Below are positions 8,718-18,338 of a stretch of 64,000 nucleotides of DNA, piece by piece. The DNA lies in the NCBI RefSeq assembly GCF_016428855.1, contig NZ_JAELTN010000003.1, positions 81,348-145,347 on the forward strand, written 5' to 3'. The position numbers and the translations under genes were made by a program. The stretch is from Pedobacter sp. ASV28. GTDB taxonomy: Bacteria > Bacteroidota > Bacteroidia > Sphingobacteriales > Sphingobacteriaceae. Below the pieces are notes generated by a model that saw only the letters and a program-made list of their open reading frames with translations, ran no database searches and was not told the origin of the DNA. The number at the start of each line of letters is the position of its first letter. Position 1 is the stretch's first letter.

Positions 8718-11333
8718 ATGAAAATCAAACTATATCAACTAAGAAACTTCGTTTACCTAACCACTTTAATTATTCTTTCCGTAGTCCTTTCAACAGGATT
8801 TACCTTCGGCCAAATTCCTTTAACAGGCATAATCAAAAAAGCAGATGGTTCTCCAGTTCCACACGCCACAATTAAAGTACGGGGAACAAATATCTCTACC
8901 AGCGCAAATGAAAAAGGCGAATTTCGCATCACATCAGTTCCAGAAGTTCCATTTTACTTACAGGTTAGCTCGATAGGTTTTAAACCTCAAGACTTCCAAA
9001 TTTTGACTATTTCTGCAACACCTATAGAGCTTGTTTTACTAGAGGCTTCGCAGCTGGACCAAATCGTAGTAACTTCTAGACGTCGTTCTGAGGTTTTACA
9101 GGAGGTACCTATTCCCATTACCGTTATTGGTGGACAGGCCGCTGAAAATGCAGGTGCTTTTAACGTAAACCGCCTAAAGGAATTAGTGCCTTCGGTACAA
9201 CTTTATGCATCGAATGCTAGAAATACCACGTTAAATATTCGTGGTTTAGGTTCAACTTTCGGCTTAACCAACGATGGTATTGATCCAGGTGTTGGCTTTT
9301 ACGTAGATGGGGTTTACCATGCTCGCCCTGCAGCTACTTCAACAGATTTTATCGATATCGAGCAGATTGAAGTAATTAGGGGGCCACAAGGTACCTTGTT
9401 TGGTAAAAATACTACTGCTGGTGCATTTAACATCACGACCAGAAAGCCTAGTCAAGTGCCAAGTGGCAAAGTTGAATTAAACTTTGGTAATTATAATTTT
9501 ATTCAAGCTAAAGCGACGGTCACTGGTGGCGTGGCTAAAAATCTAGCAGCAAAAATTTCGGTTTCTGGGACACAACGTGATGGTACCATTTGGAATGTTC
9601 TTGAAGAACGCAAATATAGTGGTCAAAATAACTTGGGTGCAAAAGGACAATTGTTATTTACTCCGAATGAAAAGCTAGAATTATTGTTAAGTGGTGATGT
9701 AAGTATTCAACATCCTGCAGGATATCCTTTAGTGGTTGCTGGCGTGACTACAACAGAAAGAAGTGCTTATCGCCAATACAACGAAATTGTAGCTGGTACT
9801 ACAGGTTTAGGTTATAAATTGCCTAAAATAGATCCTTTTTCAAGAGAAATTTATACCAATACCCCTTGGAGACATAATCAATCAATCGGTGGTATCTCTT
9901 TAAATGCTGATTATAAAATAGGAAGTGGTAAATTGACTTCAACAACGGCTTGGAGATTCTGGAACTGGGATCCAACCAACGATAGAGATTTTACAGAATT
10001 TGCAGCATTGACAAAGTCGCAGGGAAACTCTCGTCATGATCAGTATTCACAAGAATTTAGATATGCCGGTGACATTACTCAAAAATTAAGTGGTGTTTTT
10101 GGAGTTTTCTTTCTTGGTCAAAATCTAAAAGGATTAGATCAAGCTGAGGAAGTAGGTAAAGATCAGTGGCGTTTTTTAAAGACTAGTGCAACTGCAACTG
10201 GATTTACTTCTGCTTTATTGGATGGATATGGTAAAAAAACAAATTCGACGATTAAATCTCTGAGTGCAGCAGTGTTTGCACAAGTAGATTACGAAGTGCT
10301 TAAAAATTTACATGTTTTACCTGGTTTACGTTTTACCTACGATAAAAAAGATGTTGAGTATAATAGCTCAGTTTATGGTGGAGGTGTACCGGCAAATGCT
10401 GCTGAAGCAAAAATCCAAACAGATGTTTACGCAAACCAACAATTTTCATTTGATACAGATAACCAAAACTTATCGGGTAACTTAACGGTATCTTATAGAC
10501 CTAGCCCAAAATTAAATGCTTTTGCAACCTATTCTACCGCTTACAAACCAGTAGGTGTAAATGTGGGTGGTTTACCAATAAAAACAGATGGAACTGCTGA
10601 TTTAGAATTAGCAAGAATAAAACCTGAATATGTTCAGCACTATGAATTAGGAGTGAAAACTCAACCGTTAAAAGGTACCATCCTTAACATTACAGCTTTT
10701 GATACACATATTAAAGATTATCAAACGCAAGTGCAATCTCCTCAATTAAATGTAAATAGAGGATATTTAGCTAACGCTGAAAAAGTACGTGTAAAAGGAT
10801 TGGAAATTGATGGCAGTTACCAACTAGAAAGATTCTTGACTTTGAATGCAGCAGTAGCTTATTTAGATGGTAAATATGTAAAATTCACTAATGCACCACT
10901 ACCATTAGAAGAAACCGGACACGTAGAGACGGTAAACGGTGTGCCAAATACGCAAGTCGCATTTAAAGATGCTTCTGGAGGTCGTTTACCAGGGATATCT
11001 AAATGGAATGTTTCTGGGGGTGCAGAGTTAAGTACTGCAGGTAAAATTATCGAGAAAGAAGGTAGGTTTTTTATTGGAACTGATATTACTTACAGATCAG
11101 AATATTCTTCAAATGCAACACCTTCAAGAGTGTTAAATATTAAAGGTTATTCTTTGTTAAATGGTAGAATTGGTTTCCGATCAGAAAAATTCTCAATATT
11201 TGCTTGGGCTAGAAACATAGGTGACACCAACTATTTTGAGCAATTGCAGGCTGCAGCGGGTAACTCAGGTTTGTATGCAGGTGTGCTTGGTGATCCAAGA
11301 ACTTATGGAGCTACGCTTCGCCTTGCTTTCTAA
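8718..11333 (+). CDS. TonB-dependent outer-membrane receptor (no SusD partner)
   Basis: This 871-residue protein has a signal peptide, then a carboxypeptidase-regulatory-like beta-sandwich at about residues 32-108, a TonB-box-like segment (LDQIVVTSRRR) and a plug domain with RLKELVPSVQL, RGLGSTFG and IEVIRGPQGTLFGKNTTAGA. A 22-strand barrel follows, ending in aromatic ATLRLAF. The plug is of the type common in proteobacterial small-molecule receptors and unlike SusC. No SusD gene adjoins it, so a small ligand (siderophore, cofactor or organosulfur compound) is more likely than a glycan. The Cys-rich leader ORF directly upstream hints at sulfur-linked control, which is inference. A GC-rich terminator about 100 nt after the stop makes it monocistronic apart from the leader. 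Confidence 0.92.
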   Translation: MKIKLYQLRNFVYLTTLIILSVVLSTGFTFGQIPLTGIIKKADGSPVPHATIKVRGTNISTSANEKGEFRITSVPEVPFYLQVSSIGFKPQDFQILTISATPIELVLLEASQLDQIVVTSRRRSEVLQEVPIPITVIGGQAAENAGAFNVNRLKELVPSVQLYASNARNTTLNIRGLGSTFGLTNDGIDPGVGFYVDGVYHARPAATSTDFIDIEQIEVIRGPQGTLFGKNTTAGAFNITTRKPSQVPSGKVELNFGNYNFIQAKATVTGGVAKNLAAKISVSGTQRDGTIWNVLEERKYSGQNNLGAKGQLLFTPNEKLELLLSGDVSIQHPAGYPLVVAGVTTTERSAYRQYNEIVAGTTGLGYKLPKIDPFSREIYTNTPWRHNQSIGGISLNADYKIGSGKLTSTTAWRFWNWDPTNDRDFTEFAALTKSQGNSRHDQYSQEFRYAGDITQKLSGVFGVFFLGQNLKGLDQAEEVGKDQWRFLKTSATATGFTSALLDGYGKKTNSTIKSLSAAVFAQVDYEVLKNLHVLPGLRFTYDKKDVEYNSSVYGGGVPANAAEAKIQTDVYANQQFSFDTDNQNLSGNLTVSYRPSPKLNAFATYSTAYKPVGVNVGGLPIKTDGTADLELARIKPEYVQHYELGVKTQPLKGTILNITAFDTHIKDYQTQVQSPQLNVNRGYLANAEKVRVKGLEIDGSYQLERFLTLNAAVAYLDGKYVKFTNAPLPLEETGHVETVNGVPNTQVAFKDASGGRLPGISKWNVSGGAELSTAGKIIEKEGRFFIGTDITYRSEYSSNATPSRVLNIKGYSLLNGRIGFRSEKFSIFAWARNIGDTNYFEQLQAAAGNSGLYAGVLGDPRTYGATLRLAF

Positions 11334-11434
11334 GATCCTTCAGCCAATTGATGAATTTGGGTGTTCTATACCATGTATCTATAATTCTTGATTGAAGTTT
11401 TGAAATAAGGATTTTAAGATCATGTTTTGTTAAG

Positions 11435-11460
11435 AAGAGCGGCCTATGCCGCTCTTTTTT
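11435..11460 (+). terminator. Intrinsic terminator of TonB receptor gene
   Basis: AAGAGCGGC at 11435-11443 and GCCGCTCTT at 11448-11456 form a 9-bp stem with a CTAT loop, followed by a T-run to 11460. It separates the receptor gene from the next gene and argues against any translation start before this point. Confidence 0.9.
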
Positions 11461-11483
11461 GTTTATCTTCGTTAAGGCTAAAA

Positions 11484-12089
11484 ATGAATATGAACAAAAT
11501 AAAATCACTTTGCGTTTACTGTGGCGCAAATTTCAATGGAGATGAAACTTTAAAGCAGGCTATTGTTGATTTGGCAGCGGTAATGGTTGCGCAAAATGTA
11601 ACTTTGGTGTATGGTGGTGGTAGTGTTGGCGTAATGGGGGTGATAGCCGATGAAGTGATGAAATTGGGAGGAACAGCAATAGGCGTAATTCCACAATTTT
11701 TGATGGATAAAGAGGTAGGACACAATGGGATTACCCAAATGGTGATTACCGAAAACATGCATCAACGTAAGCAAAAAATGGCCGATTTGTCGGATGGCTT
11801 TATTGTTTTGCCTGGTGGTTTCGGTACTTTGGAAGAATTTTTTGAAGTACTTACCTGGCTACAATTAGGTTTGCATTCGAAACCCATTGGCGTACTCAAT
11901 GTATCTGGGTTTTATGATCCTTTATTCTTGCAAATGGACATGATGGTTAAGCATCGTTTTCTAAAACCAAGCAATAGGGATTTGGTGTTTAATGAGGCTG
12001 ATCCTTTAGCACTTTTAGGTAAAATGGATAGTTTTTCTGCAGTGCCTGATGAGGTTTGGTTTAGGGAAAGAAACTTGGTGCAATCCTAA
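11484..12089 (+). CDS. LOG-family (TIGR00730) nucleoside 5'-monophosphate phosphoribohydrolase
   Basis: This 201-residue Rossmann-fold protein (ATG at 11484) contains the family signature PGGFGTLEEF at about residues 115-124 plus VYGGGSVGVMG near the N-terminus. Family members cleave the N-glycosidic bond of nucleoside monophosphates, including cytokinin riboside monophosphate, so the product could be a free purine base and ribose 5-phosphate. The open frame extends upstream to 11427, but that part runs through the preceding terminator hairpin, so 11484 (or the next Met at 11490) is preferred. The DUF421 gene starts 13 nt after its stop and may be co-transcribed. Confidence 0.9.
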   Translation: MNMNKIKSLCVYCGANFNGDETLKQAIVDLAAVMVAQNVTLVYGGGSVGVMGVIADEVMKLGGTAIGVIPQFLMDKEVGHNGITQMVITENMHQRKQKMADLSDGFIVLPGGFGTLEEFFEVLTWLQLGLHSKPIGVLNVSGFYDPLFLQMDMMVKHRFLKPSNRDLVFNEADPLALLGKMDSFSAVPDEVWFRERNLVQS

Positions 12090-12102
12090 TTATTAATAAA
12101 AT

Positions 12103-12618
12103 ATGAATCCTTACCTAGATATTACCCTTCGAAGTCTTTCTGTATATTTCTTCATGCTGATAGCCATTCGGTTGACGGGAAAGAAGGAGTTGTCGCAGCT
12201 TAATACTACTGATGTGGTGTTGATCTTGCTCATTAGTAATGCCGTACAAAATGCTATGGTTGGTTCAGATACAACCTTGCAGGGTGGGATCGTAGCAGCA
12301 GCAGTACTCTTTGTGGTCAATTATATTTTTAAGAAGTTTCTTTTCAAAAGTAAGAAATTAAGGGACTTGGTCTATGATAAGCCGCAGATATTAATACATA
12401 ATGGGAAGTTGGACTTTCAAATGCTGAGCCATTTGGGCATCACCAATGAAGAACTGGAAGAAGCGATGCGTGAACATGGGGTAGCCCATTATAAAGAAGT
12501 GAAATTGGCCATGTTGGAGGTTGATGGAAATATTAGTATTCTTACTGGAGATAAAAGCCTAAGGCAAAGCCGTTATAAAAGAAAACATCAACACAAAACA
12601 CTAGGAACCTTAAATTAA
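12103..12618 (+). CDS. DUF421 (YetF-like) membrane protein
   Basis: This 171-residue protein has two or three N-terminal membrane helices (SVYFFMLIAIRLTGKKELSQ and GGIVAAAVLFVVNYIFKKFL) and a cytoplasmic C-terminal alpha/beta domain. The family motifs RLTGKKELSQL, LISNAVQNAM and the H-G-V-AH segment typical of DUF421 are present. The family is widespread and best known from Bacillus YetF paralogs, with no established biochemical role. It follows the LOG-family gene at 13 nt, probably in an operon. Confidence 0.9.
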   Translation: MNPYLDITLRSLSVYFFMLIAIRLTGKKELSQLNTTDVVLILLISNAVQNAMVGSDTTLQGGIVAAAVLFVVNYIFKKFLFKSKKLRDLVYDKPQILIHNGKLDFQMLSHLGITNEELEEAMREHGVAHYKEVKLAMLEVDGNISILTGDKSLRQSRYKRKHQHKTLGTLN

Positions 12619-12676
12619 TAGTTTGGTACAATAATAATGGGTGGCATCTTGCTGTTGAAGTACGGATTATGGGGAA

Positions 12677-13387
12677 TTATAAGTAATTGTCCTGGGTGAC
12701 TTCCCAAGTCCATGGTTTTTTAAGATCGTCAAATGTTCTGGGTTGGGTAAAGACAAGGATATCTTCCGAACTGTAGTTCGAAATGTTTCTTTTAAAGATG
12801 CTTCCTATTACCGTAGTGATCTTCCGATCTATGAAATCGTATTGTTTGTCTATCATGTCGCCACTATCTTTATTATAATAGATATTGTTTGCATTTACCA
12901 AAATCCAGTTTTTTCCCTGGAATTGGAAGCCATAATTTAATTTCCATCTCCAATCGCCACCGCCCTCAAAAGATAAGGTCAGCTTATTATTGTCGATACG
13001 AATATCTTTCAATGGGTCGCCAAGTTTTCCACCTTCTTCAGATCGTAGGATAAAGTCTTGGTTTTGTAGGGCCAATTTATATTTATTGTTTTGACGGTTT
13101 TTAAAGTAAATGGCCATCATTCTTGGTTTTTGGAATTCCCTGATCAGTTCTATTTCCTGATTTCCATAAGCCCTAGTCTCAGTTATAGGAGTCTGGTATT
13201 CCAAGATGAGAACCAAGTCTACCTGTTGGTCATTGTTTAGATCGCCCTTGGCAGAATCGATCAACTTCCAGTTTTTGGGAATTATATTTTCTATCTTGTC
13301 TGTTTGTGGCGGCAATTTAGGAAAGGTAAATTGGGCAAGGCCTAGCTGACAGGATAACATCAGTATAAAAAATATTGAGCATCTCAT
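12677..13387 (-). CDS. Secreted hypothetical protein with VCBS/EF-hand-like repeat
   Basis: This 236-residue protein has a signal peptide ending at about residue 18 (CQLGLAQ). The segment GDLNNDQQVDLVLILE resembles a calcium-binding DxNxDxxxDLVL loop found in FG-GAP/VCBS-type beta structures. The rest is predicted beta-rich, with no enzyme motif. It converges with the DUF421 gene (59-nt gap) and diverges from the carboxylase gene. No function is recognised. Confidence 0.7.
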   Translation of the reverse strand: MRCSIFFILMLSCQLGLAQFTFPKLPPQTDKIENIIPKNWKLIDSAKGDLNNDQQVDLVLILEYQTPITETRAYGNQEIELIREFQKPRMMAIYFKNRQNNKYKLALQNQDFILRSEEGGKLGDPLKDIRIDNNKLTLSFEGGGDWRWKLNYGFQFQGKNWILVNANNIYYNKDSGDMIDKQYDFIDRKITTVIGSIFKRNISNYSSEDILVFTQPRTFDDLKKPWTWEVTQDNYL

Positions 13388-13471
13388 GCTTTAAAAACGC
13401 TTAAAATGCTATTTTAGCATAATTACGGTTAGTCGATATTTCTGCTGGCCCCAAACCAAATAATAAGCAGT

Positions 13472-15100
13472 ATGGATATAGCATTCAATAAGAACGAAGA
13501 TCATCATAAGCAGTTGGTTTATGAATTAAAAACCAAATTAAAAAAAGTGTATGCGGGAGGGGGAGAGAAAAGTGCAGCCAAGCAGAAAGAAAAAGGAAAA
13601 TTATTGGCAAGGGAACGAATAGCCTATTTGTTGGATAACGACCGAGACTTTTTAGAAATTGGAGCGTTGGCGGCAGAAGATATGTATGAGATGGAAGGTG
13701 GATGCCCTAGTGCGGGGGTTGTGGTGGTGCTTGGGTATATTTCTGGTAGGCAATGTATTGTGGTGGCCAACGATGCTACGGTAAAGGCAGGTGCCTGGTT
13801 CCCAATGACGGCCAAAAAGAATCTAAGGGCGCAAGAAATAGCGATGGAAAACCGTTTGCCCATTATTTATCTGGTAGACAGTGCAGGTGTTTATTTGCCT
13901 ATGCAGGATGAAATTTTTCCGGATAAAGAGCATTTTGGCCGTATTTTTAGAAATAATGCCGTCATGTCGGCCGAAGGTATCGTGCAGATTTCGGCAATTA
14001 TGGGTTCTTGCGTGGCAGGAGGTGCTTATCTGCCTATCATGAGTGACGAGGCCATGATTGTTGAAGGAACTGGGTCGGTGTTTTTGGCAGGATCTTATTT
14101 GGTTAAATCGGCTATTGGAGAGGAGATAGATAACGAAACGCTAGGTGGAGCAACTACCCACTGTGAAATATCTGGTGTAACTGATTACAAACAACCCAAT
14201 GACAAAGCTTGTTTAGATAGCATTAAGAAGATCATGTCTATGTTAGGCGCTCCCGAAAACGCAGGTTTTGATCGTATTAAACCGGTACTGCCAAAATTAA
14301 ATGAACAAGATATCTATGGTATATTGCCAGATAATAGGGAGAAGCCTTTTGATATGCGAGAGATTATTTTACGCTTGGTAGATGGCTCTGAATTTGAGGA
14401 ATATAAAGAACTATATGGACAGAGTATCATTTGTGGGCTAGCCCGTATTGATGGTTGGGCGGTAGGTATTGTAGCCAATCAACGTAAGGTGGTGAAATCT
14501 AAGAAAGGGGAAATGCAGTTTGGAGGAGTGATCTATTCTGATAGTGCAGATAAGGCGAGCAGATTTATCATGAACTGTAACCAGAAAAAAATTCCATTGG
14601 TTTTTTTACAGGATGTAACAGGGTTTATGGTAGGCAGCAGATCTGAACAGGGAGGTATTATCAAAGATGGTGCAAAGATGGTAAATGCAGTAGCAAATTC
14701 GGTAGTGCCTAAATTTACCATTGTGGTGGGTAATTCTTATGGTGCGGGTAATTATGCGATGTGTGGTAAAGCTTATGATCCTAGATTGATCTATGCATGG
14801 CCAAGTGCCAAAATTGCCGTGATGGGTGGGGCCCAAGCGGCAAAAGTTTTATTACAAATTCAAGAGAGCTCCCTGAAAGCAAAAGGGGAAAACCTGGATG
14901 ATGACCATAAAAATAAACTTTTGGATGAGATAACCGAAAAATATAACCGTCAGACCACACCTTATTACGCCGCCTCACGTTTATGGGTAGATGGGGTGAT
15001 CGATCCGTTAGAAACTAGAAAAGTCATATCTTTGGGTATAGAGGCTTCTAATCAATCGCCAATAAAAAAATCGTTTAATGTGGGTATAATACAAACCTAA
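13472..15100 (+). CDS. Acyl-CoA carboxylase, carboxyltransferase (beta) subunit, methylcrotonyl-CoA type
   Basis: This 542-residue cytoplasmic protein has two crotonase-fold carboxyltransferase halves (about residues 30-290 and 290-535). Features include LLARERIAYLLD, the acyl-CoA oxyanion region SCVAGGAYLPIMSDE, the segment FLAGSYLVKSAIGEEIDNETLGGATTH and the C-terminal GNSYGAGNYAMCGKAYDP. Length and these motifs fit methylcrotonyl-CoA carboxylase beta (leucine catabolism) better than the roughly 515-residue propionyl-CoA enzymes. The biotin-carboxylase/BCCP partner is not in this window. The start follows directly after the divergent gene's promoter region, and the next gene is 4 nt downstream. 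Confidence 0.85.
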   Translation: MDIAFNKNEDHHKQLVYELKTKLKKVYAGGGEKSAAKQKEKGKLLARERIAYLLDNDRDFLEIGALAAEDMYEMEGGCPSAGVVVVLGYISGRQCIVVANDATVKAGAWFPMTAKKNLRAQEIAMENRLPIIYLVDSAGVYLPMQDEIFPDKEHFGRIFRNNAVMSAEGIVQISAIMGSCVAGGAYLPIMSDEAMIVEGTGSVFLAGSYLVKSAIGEEIDNETLGGATTHCEISGVTDYKQPNDKACLDSIKKIMSMLGAPENAGFDRIKPVLPKLNEQDIYGILPDNREKPFDMREIILRLVDGSEFEEYKELYGQSIICGLARIDGWAVGIVANQRKVVKSKKGEMQFGGVIYSDSADKASRFIMNCNQKKIPLVFLQDVTGFMVGSRSEQGGIIKDGAKMVNAVANSVVPKFTIVVGNSYGAGNYAMCGKAYDPRLIYAWPSAKIAVMGGAQAAKVLLQIQESSLKAKGENLDDDHKNKLLDEITEKYNRQTTPYYAASRLWVDGVIDPLETRKVISLGIEASNQSPIKKSFNVGIIQT

Positions 15101-15104
15101 TACT

Positions 15105-15713
15105 ATGAAATTTAATTTGTTGTTGCTGTCGTTTAGTCTCATCTTCTTTTGTGCTCAAGCCCAAGTAAAACCAATTTACTTTAATGGAAATAGAATCGTT
15201 TCTGATGCAAATAAGGCCACTTCTTATGGGGTATATGGTAAGCTGAGCAATGAGGATTTATGGGTATTGAAAAGATATGACCTATATGATAACCTAATGC
15301 TTTCTGGTGCTTATAAAGATGAACAGCTAAGCACGCCTCATGGGAAATTTATTTTTTACAACAGTATTTTCGAATACAACTATCAGAACTATACCAATTT
15401 TAAAAACCCCAGTACAGATAGGTATATCTCTCAGCAGGGCGAATATGTAAATGGTTTGGAAGAAGGTAAATGGTATGACTATTTTCCAGATGGGAAAATA
15501 ATGGGATATAGAACTTATATTAATGGTAAGTTGGACGGAGAACTCAAATTATTCGATTATAAGGGCAAACAATTATTTATTGGTCAGTATAAAGAAGGAC
15601 TTAAAGTAGGTACTTGGTACGATTTAAAAAAGAAGCTGAAACAAGTATTCGACCATGATAAATTAATGAGTACTGCTAGATTAACGAAAGCAGAAATTTT
15701 AGAGCTACAGTGA
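15105..15713 (+). CDS. Secreted MORN-repeat-like protein
   Basis: This 202-residue protein has a signal peptide (cleavage near CAQAQ, residue 20). From about residue 105 it carries degenerate MORN/YwqK-type repeats with the pattern GEYVNGLEEGKWYDYFPDG, then TYINGKLDGELKLFDYKG and GQYKEGLKVGTWYDL. Such repeats form beta-hairpin stacks and often serve as adhesion or antitoxin-like modules. No specific role can be read. It is sandwiched in a tight operon, 4 nt after the carboxylase gene and 1 nt before the dipeptidase gene. Confidence 0.75.
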   Translation: MKFNLLLLSFSLIFFCAQAQVKPIYFNGNRIVSDANKATSYGVYGKLSNEDLWVLKRYDLYDNLMLSGAYKDEQLSTPHGKFIFYNSIFEYNYQNYTNFKNPSTDRYISQQGEYVNGLEEGKWYDYFPDGKIMGYRTYINGKLDGELKLFDYKGKQLFIGQYKEGLKVGTWYDLKKKLKQVFDHDKLMSTARLTKAEILELQ

Positions 15714-15714
15714 T

Positions 15715-16878
15715 ATGAAGAAAAGATTCGGTTTATGGCTTTTACTATTGCTGGGCATAAAAGTATTCGCACAAGATGCTGCAAAGATACATCAACAGGC
15801 CATAATGGTTGATACGCATGGAGATATTCTATATAACCAAATAAAATCTGGAATAGATATTGGTCAGTTACAAAGTACGGGTAACTTCGATTTGGTACGT
15901 GCCAAACAGGGTGGTTTAGATGTGCAGGTGTTCTCTATATGGTGTGACGAAAAGGGTGGCTACGACTTGGCAAATCGTCAGATAGATTCCTTATATAGTC
16001 TAATTAAGAGATATCCTAATCGAATTGCGCTGGTCAACAATGCACAAGATTTACAAGAGGCAGTTAAAGAAAATAAGTTGGCTGCCATGATTGGTGTGGA
16101 AGGTGGTCATATGATAGAGAACAACCTCGAAAAGCTGGAACAGCTGGCGAAAAGAGGAATGATTTATTTAACCTTAACTTGGAATAATAGTACCAACTGG
16201 GCCAGTTCTGCAGCTGAAGAGAGCAACCAAAAAGTGCTTTCTGAAAAAGCAGGTTTAACCGATTTTGGGAAAGCAGTGGTAAGGAAACTGAATACGTTGG
16301 GTGTAATGGTAGATTTATCACATGTGGGCGAAAGAACATTTTATGATGCTATTCAAACTTCTACCAAGCCCATATTGGTATCACATAGTTGTGCCTATGC
16401 CCTAAATCCGGTGCCAAGAAACTTGAAAGATGACCAAATAAAGGCCGTGGGCAAAAATGGAGGGGTAATTTCACTTAATTTTTACAGTGGTTTTTTAGAC
16501 TCTACCTATAACAGAAAGCATCGACAGTTTTTGGAAAAACATACAGAAGAGTTTAAACAGCTTAGCGAAAAATACGGAAGATCTTTAGCTGTGGATACCT
16601 TAATTGCCTTGCATCCAAAAGAAGCGAATGAGATAAGGCCAAGTATTGAACTGTTGGTTGATCATATTGATCATATAGTGAAGCTGATAGGGGTAGACCA
16701 TGTGGGAATAGGAGCAGATTTTGATGGAGCAGAGTCGTTTCCACAAGGCATAGATAGCGTGGCAGACTTTCCAAAGGTAACGGCAGCCTTGCTAAAAAGA
16801 GGTTACAAGGAAGCTGATGTTAAGAAAATTTTAGGAGGCAATTTTGTAAGGTTGCTGAAAGCGAATAAAGGGAAATAG
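15715..16878 (+). CDS. Membrane dipeptidase (peptidase family M19)
   Basis: This 387-residue exported protein has a signal peptide (residues 1-19) and the full M19 (renal dipeptidase-like) metal site: VDTHGD, EGGHMIENN, LSHVGERTF, SHSCAYAL and the late HVGIGADFDG. The family hydrolyses dipeptides, including some D-amino-acid containing ones and certain beta-lactams, using two zinc ions in an amidohydrolase TIM barrel. It starts 1 nt after the MORN-like gene and appears to end that operon. Confidence 0.93.
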   Translation: MKKRFGLWLLLLLGIKVFAQDAAKIHQQAIMVDTHGDILYNQIKSGIDIGQLQSTGNFDLVRAKQGGLDVQVFSIWCDEKGGYDLANRQIDSLYSLIKRYPNRIALVNNAQDLQEAVKENKLAAMIGVEGGHMIENNLEKLEQLAKRGMIYLTLTWNNSTNWASSAAEESNQKVLSEKAGLTDFGKAVVRKLNTLGVMVDLSHVGERTFYDAIQTSTKPILVSHSCAYALNPVPRNLKDDQIKAVGKNGGVISLNFYSGFLDSTYNRKHRQFLEKHTEEFKQLSEKYGRSLAVDTLIALHPKEANEIRPSIELLVDHIDHIVKLIGVDHVGIGADFDGAESFPQGIDSVADFPKVTAALLKRGYKEADVKKILGGNFVRLLKANKGK

Positions 16879-17056
16879 TCGGAAGTCGGAAGAAAATTGG
16901 CCAAATAAATTATGAACGATATCATAATTCAGCAATACAACAACTAGCCAGCCACACATCATATTTTTGGACATCGCGCTATCAACCTCCGATACCCAAA
17001 TTATCTTCACAATTTCATCTTTCTCCACAAGTGTTCTTGCTTTAGTAGTTAAAGCT

Positions 17057-17064
17057 TAAATTTG
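17057..17064 (+). promoter_or_regulatory. trxB promoter -7 element
   Basis: TAAATTTG matches the Bacteroidota TAnnTTTG element 20 nt before the trxB ATG. A TTG at 17037-17039 lies 17 nt upstream as a weak -33 element. Confidence 0.5.
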
Positions 17065-17083
17065 TGGTTATAATAAATATATA

Positions 17084-18052
17084 ATGTCGCAACAAGAAGA
17101 AAAAGAACATGTATCATGTCTGATCATTGGATCAGGCCCGGCAGGTTATACTGCAGCTATTTATGCCGCCAGAGCAGATTTAAAGCCAGTTTTATATACA
17201 GGAATGGAAATGGGCGGTCAGCTGACCCAAACCACCGATGTCGATAACTTTCCGGGTTATCCGAATGGAATAATGGGACCGGAAATGATGGAAGACTTTA
17301 AAAAACAGGCAGAGCGTTTTGGTACGCAGATTCGTTTTGGATATGTAAGTTCTGTTGATTTTTCTGTATTGCCACATAAGGTAGTGGTAGATGAAACCAA
17401 GACTATTACGGCCGATACGGTAATTATTGCCACAGGTGCTAAAGCAAAATGGTTGGGCTTGCCTAGCGAGCAACAATATAATGGTTTTGGTGTATCTGCT
17501 TGTGCCGTTTGTGATGGTTTCTTTTTCAAAGGACAAAATGTAGCCATTGTTGGTGCTGGCGATACAGCAGCAGAAGAAGCCACCTATTTGGCTAAGTTGT
17601 GTAAAAAAGTTTATATGTTGATCCGTAGAGACGAATTTCGTGCCTCAAAAGCAATGGTTCATCGTGTGTTGAATACCCCTAATATTGAGGTGATCTATAA
17701 TACGGAAACCACCGAGATTATTGGTAACGGTAAAAATGTTACAGGTGTAAAAGTATTTAACCATAAAACTGAACAGGCAACAACACTAGAGGTAGAGGGC
17801 TTTTTTGTAGCGATAGGTCATAAACCGAATACCGATATTTTTAGGGGATGGTTGGATATGGATGAAACGGGGTATCTTAAAACCATCGCAGGGACTTCTA
17901 AAACTAACGTAGAAGGCGTTTTTGCTTGTGGAGATGTTCAAGATCATTATTATAGGCAGGCCATAACGGCGGCAGGATCTGGCTGTATGGCTGCTTTAGA
18001 TGCTGAACGTTACCTTGCTGCAAAGAATGACAGCGTAAAGGCAGTATTTTAA
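17084..18052 (+). CDS. trxB: Thioredoxin-disulfide reductase
   Basis: This 322-residue cytoplasmic flavoprotein transfers electrons from NADPH to thioredoxin. It has the FAD-binding GSGPAGYTAAIYAAR near residue 17 and the redox-active ACAVCDG with Cys140 and Cys143. The NADPH-binding GAGDTAAEEA and the C-terminal FAD motif GVFACGDVQDHYYRQAITAAGSG are also present. The length is standard. It has its own promoter-like element and a downstream terminator, so it is monocistronic. Confidence 0.97.
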   Translation: MSQQEEKEHVSCLIIGSGPAGYTAAIYAARADLKPVLYTGMEMGGQLTQTTDVDNFPGYPNGIMGPEMMEDFKKQAERFGTQIRFGYVSSVDFSVLPHKVVVDETKTITADTVIIATGAKAKWLGLPSEQQYNGFGVSACAVCDGFFFKGQNVAIVGAGDTAAEEATYLAKLCKKVYMLIRRDEFRASKAMVHRVLNTPNIEVIYNTETTEIIGNGKNVTGVKVFNHKTEQATTLEVEGFFVAIGHKPNTDIFRGWLDMDETGYLKTIAGTSKTNVEGVFACGDVQDHYYRQAITAAGSGCMAALDAERYLAAKNDSVKAVF

Positions 18053-18071
18053 CCTTTATCTTAGAAAAGAG

Positions 18072-18108
18072 AAAAAGCTTCTTGAGTAAATCTCAGGGGG
18101 CTTTTTTT
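18072..18108 (+). terminator. Intrinsic terminator of trxB
   Basis: A 15-bp stem including several G-U pairs is formed by AAAAAGCTTCTTGAG (18072-18086) and CTCAGGGGGCTTTTT (18092-18106), ending in a T-run. It lies 20 nt after the trxB stop. Confidence 0.8.
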
Positions 18109-18338
18109 GTGCATAAGGGGGTTGCTGTTAATAATGTCAGCCCCTTAGTTTGATTATTGTTTAATTGTGCTTTAATGATGGTGGTTGATCAAAATCCGGG
18201 GAGTATTTTTTTGGGTCCTTATGGCTATTTGTTGGATTCGAACTTGACAGATAATTTTCAGGATGTTAAATAAGCATTGTTCAATTATTTAATAGTTATC
18301 CTAAAATATTTATCTTGTGCCTATCAATCCTAGGTAAA

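Noticed and set aside
18315..18338. TTG start adding eight residues to the GH20 protein
   Set aside because: The ATG at 18339 begins exactly at a canonical signal peptide, and the extra residues have no signal character and overlap a likely promoter region.
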